NCBI GenBank assembly: GCA_964469555.1
Contig: CAYYAQ010000217.1
Span: 1-6,962 of the forward strand
Reading direction: 5' to 3'
Length of the DNA: 6,962 nt
Origin: CAYYAQ01 sp964469555
GTDB taxonomy: Bacteria; Planctomycetota; UBA1135; UBA2386
The stretch's first letter is position 1; the number at the start of each line of letters is the position of its first letter. Of the stretch, positions 1 through 5,167 are shown piece after piece. The notes below the pieces were generated by a model. That model was not told the origin of the DNA. It was given only the letters and a program-made list of their open reading frames with translations, and ran no database searches. The translations under genes and the position numbers were made by a program.

Positions 1-129
1 TACCGTGCCCGTCCTCATCGAGACGTTGACCGACGTCAGGATGCCGGTGGTGGGCGTCGTCACTGCGCTGCCGCACGACGCCACGACAAAGAGCAGACAC
101 AGGGCGACAGCGCGGGTGAGTGTGAACAT
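1..129 (-). CDS. Putative lipoprotein, N-terminal part only (runs off left edge)
   Basis: Reading the minus strand from an ATG at 129 gives 43 open codons to the window edge. The translation starts MFTLTRAVALCLLFVVASCG: a short positively charged start, a hydrophobic stretch of about 12 residues, then V-A-S-C. This fits a type II signal peptide with the lipidated cysteine at residue 19. After it comes a Ser/Thr/Pro-rich stretch typical of a lipoprotein linker. The mature domain lies outside the window, so no function can be given. The gene is divergent from the phosphofructokinase, with about 160 bases between the two starts. I see no clear Shine-Dalgarno sequence in front of the ATG. The lipobox makes a chance ORF unlikely, although only 43 codons are visible. 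Confidence 0.68.
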   Translation of the reverse strand, partial: MFTLTRAVALCLLFVVASCGSAVTTPTTGILTSVNVSMRTGTV

Positions 130-260
130 GTCGAGGAGCGGGGGTCGGAGAATGACAGGATCTGTAGCCGTTCTCGATACTGCCCACCCGTGATCTTGAG
201 GGATGGGGCGGGCGAGGTCCGCTCGTGGGCCGTCAGCGGCGCCCGCGTCCGACCTTGCTC

Positions 261-276
261 CGGTGCCCGCGCACCG
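261..276 (+). promoter_or_regulatory. Small hairpin in the 5' leader of the phosphofructokinase gene
   Basis: CGGTGC at 261-266 pairs perfectly with GCACCG at 271-276 around a four-base CCGC loop, ending 13 bases before the ATG at 290. It sits where a ribosome-binding site would be, and no purine-rich Shine-Dalgarno sequence is visible there. It could affect translation initiation, but a six-base-pair stem in GC-rich DNA can arise by chance. The rest of the 130-289 divergent intergenic region shows no promoter I would defend. Confidence 0.25.
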
Positions 277-289
277 ATAGAACGCGACC

Positions 290-1594
290 ATGGCAAAAGC
301 CGCACGCCGCCTCGGGATCCTCGTCGGAGGAGGTCCCGCGCCGGGCATCAACTGTGTTATCTCCGCCGCCACCATCGAGGCGATCAACTCTGGATGGGAG
401 GTCGTCGGTATCGAGAACGGGTTCCAGGACCTGATGCGGGGTTCGCTGGAGCGCTGCCGACCGCTCCTGATCGAGGATGTGTCCCGCATCCACGCGGTGG
501 GCGGGTCGATCCTCTACACGTCTCGCGCCAACCCCACGAAGAACCCCGAAGATCTCCAGCGGACCTTGGATTCCATCCGGGAATTGGAGCTCGACGCCAT
601 ATTGTCGATCGGTGGCGATGACACGGGGTTCTCTGCCTCAGTCGTCGCGGAAGCGGCAAAGGGCGCCATCCGGGTGGCTCACGTGCCGAAGACGATCGAC
701 AACGATCTCCCCTTGCCGATCGGGATGCCCACGTTCGGATTCCAGACCGCTCGCCACTACGGTGCCGAGCTCGTCACGAGCTTGATGACCGATGCGATGA
801 CGACCGGGAGGTGGTTCTTCGTCGTCGCGATGGGACGGCAGGCGGGTCACCTCGCTCTCGGCATCGGCAAGTCTTCAGGAGCCACTATCAGCATCATTCC
901 CGAGGACTTTCCAGAGGACGAGCCGATCGGCCTGGACCACATCGTCGATATCCTGGAGGCGGCGATCTTCAAGCGGATCGCCTCGGGCCGACCGTTCGGT
1001 GTCGCTGTTCTCGCGGAGGGACTCAGCCTGCGGCTTCCTGCCGAGGACGTCGACTTCGCGATGCCAGACGCCGAGCGCGACGAGCACGGCCATGTGCGTC
1101 TCGCCGAGGTCCATTTGCACCGCGTGCTCTGTGATCTGGTCAAGGCCCGCTTCGTCGAGCGCGGACAGAAGGTCACCATCGTGGCGAAGAACATCGGCTA
1201 CGAGTTGCGAAGCGCTTGTCCGATACCGTTCGACATCGACTACACCCGCGATCTCGGCTACGGCGCGGTCGACTACTTGCGTGGTCTCCTCGATGGTACG
1301 AACGACTCGGACGAAGTGGGCGCGATGGTCACGATTCAGGACGGCGAGCTCGCGCCCCTGCGCTTCGGGACGTTCACCGATCCCAAGACCGGTCGCCCCC
1401 GGGTCCGCATCGTCAACGTCAAGTCGGAGTCGTACCGCGTCGCGCGTGAGTACATGATCCGGCTGGAACGCGAGGACCTCGAGACGCCGTCCAAACTCGC
1501 CGCGCTGGCAGCCGCGAGGGGGATCACGCCCGCGGCGTTCGCCGACCGATACCGCTACCTCGTCGAGAAAGATACGTTCCAGCCGAATTCCTAG
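290..1594 (+). CDS. 6-phosphofructokinase, probably pyrophosphate-dependent
   Basis: This is a phosphofructokinase that phosphorylates fructose 6-phosphate to fructose 1,6-bisphosphate in glycolysis, in the cytoplasm. The N-terminal phosphate-binding loop GILVGGGPAPGIN is at residues 9-21. The GGDD motif is at 108-111, PKTIDND at 133-139 with the predicted catalytic base Asp137, MGRQAGHLAL at 181-190, IPEDF at 203-207 and AEG at 242-244. In E. coli ATP-PFK the position of Asp111 is Gly104 and the position of Lys134 is Gly124. Asp at the first of these is the known block to ATP binding in PPi-PFKs, and Lys accompanies it. PPi use, which makes the reaction reversible, is therefore inferred. At 434 residues it is longer than the roughly 320-residue E. 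coli enzyme, as in the long PFK clades. The ATG at 290 lies just before the conserved N-terminus. The gene stands alone and ends in a hairpin at 1591-1616. Confidence 0.93.
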   Translation: MAKAARRLGILVGGGPAPGINCVISAATIEAINSGWEVVGIENGFQDLMRGSLERCRPLLIEDVSRIHAVGGSILYTSRANPTKNPEDLQRTLDSIRELELDAILSIGGDDTGFSASVVAEAAKGAIRVAHVPKTIDNDLPLPIGMPTFGFQTARHYGAELVTSLMTDAMTTGRWFFVVAMGRQAGHLALGIGKSSGATISIIPEDFPEDEPIGLDHIVDILEAAIFKRIASGRPFGVAVLAEGLSLRLPAEDVDFAMPDAERDEHGHVRLAEVHLHRVLCDLVKARFVERGQKVTIVAKNIGYELRSACPIPFDIDYTRDLGYGAVDYLRGLLDGTNDSDEVGAMVTIQDGELAPLRFGTFTDPKTGRPRVRIVNVKSESYRVAREYMIRLEREDLETPSKLAALAAARGITPAAFADRYRYLVEKDTFQPNS

Positions 1595-1616
1595 CCCGTC
1601 GCCAAGTGCGGGCTAG
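1591..1616. terminator. Hairpin between convergent ends, possible two-way terminator
   Basis: CTAGCCCG at 1591-1598 is perfectly complementary to CGGGCTAG at 1609-1616, with a ten-base loop. The left arm contains the TAG stop of the phosphofructokinase (1592-1594). The right arm contains, on the minus strand, the TAG stop of the degraded module copy (1613-1615). No run of T follows on either strand, so it is not a textbook intrinsic terminator. Position and symmetry between two converging coding ends make a termination or mRNA-end-protecting role plausible. Confidence 0.5.
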
Positions 1617-1735
1617 AAACTCACGCGGTTGCTGAACGAACCTGGTGCGAAACCGAGAGCCCACACGATCGTGTCGCTTCGCGTTCCCTTGAAGACCAGA
1701 TCGAAGGCGACGTTGGAGCCAGCGGCGTCCTCGGT
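1613..1735 (-). pseudogene. Decayed copy of the C-terminal module of the IPT/TIG protein
   Basis: On the minus strand, the last 40 codons before a TAG stop at 1613-1615 closely match the C-terminal module of the IPT/TIG protein encoded at 3676-4518. Shared blocks include AGSNVAFDLVFKGT here against PGSNVPFDLIFKGT there, then W-x-L-G-F in both. By hand count 19 of 29 residues are identical, matching residues 177-205 of the intact protein. The copy then jumps directly to APGSFSN, which is residues 269-275 of the intact protein, so 63 residues are missing in frame. Both deletion edges carry a similar G-(F/Y)-x-P-G segment, which suggests recombination between short repeats. An open frame continues upstream to a possible ATG at 1924, but those 63 residues show no signal peptide and no TIG domain. 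I read this as a gene remnant. A short expressed protein is possible but less likely. Confidence 0.7.
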
Positions 1736-2112
1736 GGACGGTGATGCCCTTCGACGCCCCTTGGCAATTGACAAGAGCGTCTCGAAGCGATTCATGTGCT
1801 GACCATTGAATTGCGGTCGGTGAATCAGGGACACGCGGTGATGCGATATAGCGCACAGGATTTGCGCGGTGGTGTACGCCGGTACTCCGATGAGACGAAA
1901 CGGTTTCTGTAGTCCTGAATTCATGTCCTTGGGCCGTACTCGAGAGACGGTTAACGGTGCAGGACTATGCCGTGAGATTCATGAATGTTGCGCTCGGGCG
2001 ATCGGTGGACCGGTCCCGCGCTACGAGCCTCTTCACTTGGGCTGATTTCGCGTGTATCTATTGACCGGCGGGCAGGGTTGTTCTGACTAGGTTTCACAAC
2101 AGAGGTAGTCCC
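1736..2112. other. Region without a recognisable gene
   Basis: This 377-base stretch is less GC-rich than its neighbours. It has an open minus-strand frame (continuing from the module remnant up to 1924) whose translation resembles nothing I recognise. The right part should hold the promoter of the collagen-like gene. TTGACC at 2061-2066 could be a -35 element, but no good -10 sits at the right spacing, so I do not call a promoter. No tRNA, repeat array or strong hairpin is visible. It probably includes more decayed remains of the copy next to it. Confidence 0.5.
2101..2106 (+). promoter_or_regulatory. Shine-Dalgarno site of the collagen-like gene
   Basis: AGAGGT lies six bases before the ATG at 2113. 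It is the clearest ribosome-binding site in the window. It supports this ATG, as does the signal peptide that follows directly. Confidence 0.6.
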
Positions 2113-3661
2113 ATGCTCTGTCTCATCCGCGCCACCGCGCCCTCCGTGCTCCTTCTCGCATCGTTGCTGCAGGCGCAAACGCCCACGACGGTTCCGTCGA
2201 CCATCCCGTTTCACGGTCGACTCAAACTGCAATCCAGTGGGGGTGTGGTCTCGGCGAATGTGAAGATGGTCGCCGCGATCTACAGTACCGCTTCGGGTGG
2301 TGCCAAACTTTGGACGGAGACGCACAGCGCGGTCGCCGTGACCGGCGGGCTGTTCAAGATCCAGCTCGGAAGTGTCTCGGGATTCCCGACGACACTGTTC
2401 GACGGCAAGACGCTCTTCCTCGGGCTCACGATGGGTACCGACGCCGAGATGACGCCTCGGTTCATGATGTCCTCGCAGGCCTACAGCCAGACCGCCGGCA
2501 ACGCGAAGGACGTCAAGGGCGCGGACATCCATCCCCGCTCCGTGAGCATCGGGACGCTTCCGGTCATCGACAACACTGGAAAGTGGGTCGGCTCACCGAC
2601 GGGCCTCAAAGGTCCCAAGGGTGACACGGGCGCGACCGGTCCTGCCGGTGCAACCGGCTCGACTGGTCCGCAGGGGCCGAAGGGTGATACGGGCGCGACG
2701 GGTTCTGCCGGTGCGACCGGCCCGACTGGTCCGCAGGGTCCGAAGGGTGATACGGGCACGACGGGTTCTGCCGGTGCGACCGGCCCGACTGGTCCGCAGG
2801 GGCCGAAGGGTGATACGGGCACGACCGGTGCGANNNNNNNNNNNNNNNNNNNNNNNNNNNNNNNNNNNNNNNNNNNNNNNNNNNNNNNNNNNNNNNNNNN
2901 NNNNNNNNNNNNNNNNNNNNNNNNNNNNNNNNNCCGGTGCAACCGGCCCGACTGGTCCGCAGGGGCCGAAGGGTGATACGGGCACGACTGGTCCTGCCGG
3001 TGCGACCGGTGCAACCGGCCCGACTGGTCCGCAGGGGCCGAAGGGTGATACGGGCACGACCGGTGCGACCGGTCCGCAGGGTCCCAAGGGTGATACGGGC
3101 ACGACTGGTCCTGCCGGTGCGACCGGTGCAGCCGGCCCGACTGGTCCGCAGGGTCCCAAGGGTGATACGGGCACGACCGGTCCTGCCGGTGCGACAGGTG
3201 CAACCGGCCCGACTGGTCCGCAGGGGCCGAAGGGCGACACCGGTGCAACCGGATCCGCGGGTCCGCAGGGTCCCCAAGGCCCGACTGGTCCACAGGGCCC
3301 GAAGGGTGACACCGGCACGCAGCGGTCGACGACCATCATGATGTACAAGGCCGAGTTCACCGGTGGCAACGGCTCGTTCACGAGGATGGCCGCACTGGTC
3401 TGGCGCGGGTCGACCGTGATGGGCACCCCGGCGGCGATCAAGATGGTCGCTACCGACGTGGGTAACGTGGATGGCACCGTGCAGATCTACGACGTGACGA
3501 ACTCGACGGTGATCTGCTCGGTGCAAGTGACCGCCAATACGCCGACGCTCTTGAGCTTCGGCACGCTCTCGAACATTCCTACCGGCGAGGCGGTCTGGGA
3601 GATCCAGGTCAGCTCCAGTGGCGGGGTGGTTTCGATTGATTCCTTGTCCATCCAGTACTAG
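2113..3661 (+). CDS. Secreted collagen-like (Gly-X-Y) repeat protein, interrupted by an assembly gap
   Basis: This is a predicted exported, rod-forming structural protein. Residues 1-21 form a signal peptide with likely cleavage at LLQA/Q. Residues 23-155 are a beta-rich head domain: IPFHGRL, VSANVKMVAAIY, TGGLFKIQLG, a TLFLGLTMGTDAEMTPR-like strand pair and SSQAYSQTAGNA. Such heads often precede collagen stalks in bacterial proteins. Strict Gly-X-Y triplets start at residue 164 (base 2602) and end at base 3322. The unit begins GPQGPKGDTG, and Thr is common in the X and Y positions. A C-terminal domain of about 112 residues (3323-3658) follows, starting QRSTTIMMY and rich in beta-forming residues; I do not recognise its family, but such ends commonly trimerise collagen stalks. 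Bases 2834-2933 are N. The left part reads in frame 1 and the right part in frame 2 only because the placeholder is 100 bases; one continuous gene is the better reading. The IPT/TIG gene follows after 14 bases. Confidence 0.88.
2602..3322 (+). repeat. Collagen-coding tandem repeat array (units of 45, 63 and 72 bases)
   Basis: The segment beginning GGTCCGCAGGG recurs at 2665, 2728, 2791, then after the gap at 2954, 3026, 3071, 3143, 3215 and (as GGTCCACAGGG) 3287. Spacing is 63, 63, then 72, 45, 72, 72 and 72 bases. All are multiples of nine, so whole Gly-X-Y triplets are gained or lost in frame. Units are nearly identical at DNA level, with only a few silent changes such as GGGGCCGAAG against GGGTCCCAAG. 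This points to recent expansion or gene-conversion-like homogenisation rather than old divergence. Confidence 0.92.
2834..2933. other. Assembly gap of 100 N inside the collagen repeat
   Basis: There are exactly 100 N, the conventional placeholder for a gap of unknown length. The left flank ends one base into a codon (GCG then A) and the right flank begins CC GGT GCA ACC. The two frames join cleanly if the missing length is a multiple of three, and the Gly-X-Y phase implies a multiple of nine. A zero-length gap would also give a legal repeat. The gap almost certainly comes from near-identical repeats that could not be assembled. Confidence 0.95.
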
Positions 3662-3675
3662 CGAGTAGGTGCACC

Positions 3676-4518
3676 ATGAAGACCCTCATCAGTAGCGTTC
3701 CTCTCGCGATGTGCGTCGCGCTGAGCAGCCTGGCGGCTCAGACGGGCACCGACAACTCAGGATCGGGAAGCGTGACGTACTTCTCCGAATCCAAGACCAC
3801 CGCCCCCGGCGGATCGTCGACTTCGACGACGTACGCGTTGACCGGAATGGCCGGCGAGCAGGGCTCTGCACGCTCGACTTCGACGACCTATGATCTCGCG
3901 GGTGGTTTCTCGGCGATGGTGCCTACCAACACGTTCGGACCGTGGTTGATATCCGTGAATCCCCTCGTCAGCCCACCCCGCGGCACGGGCCTCGTTTGGC
4001 TCAGTGGAACCCGACTCGATTTGGGAAACGCCCCGACAGTGAAGGTGTCCGGTCGACCGGCCACCGTGGTCGCGAAGTCCGGAACCGACATCGCGGTGCG
4101 GCTGCCGACGTTGTCGGCTCCCGGTTGGCACCAGATCGAGTTGACGAATTCCCGAGGCGTGAGTTCGCTCGAGCGCGGATTGGCCGTGCTGCCGCTCCTC
4201 TACACCGAGGGAGCTCCCGGATCGAACGTCCCGTTCGATCTGATCTTCAAGGGAACGAAGAACGACCTGGTGTTCTGGGGGCTCGGATTCAATCCGGGGC
4301 CGAAGATCCCGCTGCTGAGCTACCTGCACGGGCTGACGATCAGCACGTCGTTCGTCCGCATCCTGCCGAGTTTCGTGATTTCCGCGACGTCGGGCGAGTT
4401 TCGGATGCGCATCCCGCCGGTGCCGTTCAACTTCCCGATCTTCACCCAGGCGTTATTCGTGACGAACGATGCGGGGTACGCCCCGGGCTCGTTCAGCAAC
4501 ATGTTGCGCTTCTTCTAG
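3676..4518 (+). CDS. Secreted IPT/TIG-domain protein with C-terminal beta-rich module
   Basis: This is a predicted exported protein with no enzyme motif, probably acting at the cell surface or outside the cell. Residues 1-21 form a signal peptide with likely cleavage SLAA/Q. Residues 30-80 are Ser/Thr-rich and hold a duplicated motif, STSTTYALTG at 48-57 and STSTTYDLAGG at 67-77, 19 residues apart. Residues 89-172 look like one IPT/TIG immunoglobulin-like domain: PWLISVNPLVSPPRGTG, then a W-L-S-G-T-x-L-D-L strand, TVKVSGRPATVV, IAVRLPTLSAPGWHQIELTN and a GLAVLPLL end. Residues 177-280 form a beta-rich module from TEGAPGSNVPFDLIFKGT to APGSFSNMLRFF. To my knowledge this arrangement is typical of secreted planctomycete proteins; that is recollection, not a search. 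The gene starts 14 bases after the collagen-like stop, so co-transcription is likely; upstream AGGTG is only a weak Shine-Dalgarno site. Part of the module recurs in decayed form at 1613-1735. Confidence 0.8.
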   Translation: MKTLISSVPLAMCVALSSLAAQTGTDNSGSGSVTYFSESKTTAPGGSSTSTTYALTGMAGEQGSARSTSTTYDLAGGFSAMVPTNTFGPWLISVNPLVSPPRGTGLVWLSGTRLDLGNAPTVKVSGRPATVVAKSGTDIAVRLPTLSAPGWHQIELTNSRGVSSLERGLAVLPLLYTEGAPGSNVPFDLIFKGTKNDLVFWGLGFNPGPKIPLLSYLHGLTISTSFVRILPSFVISATSGEFRMRIPPVPFNFPIFTQALFVTNDAGYAPGSFSNMLRFF

Positions 4519-4603
4519 GCGGACCATTAGCGGAGGATCGGAGTCAAACCTCTCGGATGTGAGGGCGTTGACGAGACCGCCGGATTGGGTCCACGAGTGG
4601 GAT

Positions 4604-5167
4604 TCATCCTCGCGTCGCTTGCGAGCGGATCCGCGTCGGCCAGACGGTGGGGGTGAGGGTGCTCGAGAATCCGTGATGAAGGAAACGGTCATCAGGGCTT
4701 TTCCCCCAATGGCCCGAGAGTTCCTCTCGGCTCGCCTTCGCGATCGGCTCACCGCCCTGTTTCAGGGTGAGTACGATGCTGCCCCGGTGAGGGCTCTCGT
4801 GGGAGATTAGGTAGGCGAGGGTCGTGACCAGTCCTCCAGGCATCGGTCGCGCGCCCTTCTCGCCGTTGTGCACCATGGACAACCAGTTTTCGATTCGAGC
4901 CGCGGTGTCGTCGAGGGCTTGGCGAAGGGTTGCGTGATCTGGTTCCTCGGCGGTGGCGAACTTCCGGGTGTCGGGCGCCAGGGTCTTGGCGCGGCTGGTC
5001 AGTTGGTAGATTCGGACGTTTTGAAGATGGGCTAATTGACGGCCCACATCGCGGCCTCCGATACCGGAGCATCGAGCGGATTCGCGCCCACAACCCAATT
5101 TGCCCGGGAACCCGGCATCCGAGCAGTTTGGGGCGGGGTAGGCTGTCATGCCGATGTCCGACCGCAC
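4604..5167 (-). CDS. DinB-family protein with altered N- and C-terminal ends
   Basis: The central part (residues about 39-156) resembles the DinB/DUF664 superfamily of small four-helix-bundle, metal-binding proteins, some of which are thiol-dependent transferases. Visible signatures are GRDVGRQLAHLQNVRIYQL at 38-56, a helix around 79-98, and LAYLISHESPHRGSIVLTLK at 117-136. The typical metal triad would be His47, His123 and His127; all three are present. The stretch after it, GGEPIAKASREELSGHWGK, matches where the family usually ends. Two things are odd. The first 37 residues, from a GTG at 5167 or an ATG at 5149, are Cys/Gly/Pro-rich and do not look like the expected first helix. A 31-residue tail follows the usual end. 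Either the gene is decaying or its ends carry errors. It is head-to-head with the glycosyltransferase gene, overlapping its start by 20 bases with the GTG or 2 with the ATG, and converges on the IPT/TIG gene. Confidence 0.62.
   Translation of the reverse strand: MRSDIGMTAYPAPNCSDAGFPGKLGCGRESARCSGIGGRDVGRQLAHLQNVRIYQLTSRAKTLAPDTRKFATAEEPDHATLRQALDDTAARIENWLSMVHNGEKGARPMPGGLVTTLAYLISHESPHRGSIVLTLKQGGEPIAKASREELSGHWGKSPDDRFLHHGFSSTLTPTVWPTRIRSQATRG

Noticed and set aside
1524..1856. Minus-strand 110-codon frame overlapping the phosphofructokinase end
   Set aside because: It is Arg-rich, resembles no protein, overlaps a strong gene, and lies in another frame over the module remnant that does show homology.
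2061..2090. Promoter of the collagen-like gene with -35 TTGACC
   Set aside because: No -10 hexamer with more than weak similarity sits 16-18 bases downstream, so it cannot be separated from chance.
2665..3287. CRISPR-like array because of regularly spaced repeats
   Set aside because: There are no unique spacers; spacing varies in steps of nine and the array codes for Gly-X-Y triplets.
2481..3526. Three long minus-strand open frames (270-306 codons) over the collagen repeat
   Set aside because: The GC-rich triplet repeat lacks stop codons in nearly every frame. Translations are low-complexity repeats and the N gap is inside them; the plus-strand Gly-X-Y frame with signal peptide and folded ends is the real one.
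3817..3887. Direct repeat TCGACTTCGACGAC twice, 57 bases apart, as a possible attachment or recombination site
   Set aside because: It encodes the duplicated STSTTY motif of the IPT/TIG protein in the same frame, so it is explained by a protein-level repeat.
4714..4730. Perfect hairpin CCGAGAG-TTC-CTCTCGG
   Set aside because: It lies within the conserved end of the DinB coding region, has no T-run after it on either strand and a very tight loop. Probably a coincidence of codons.
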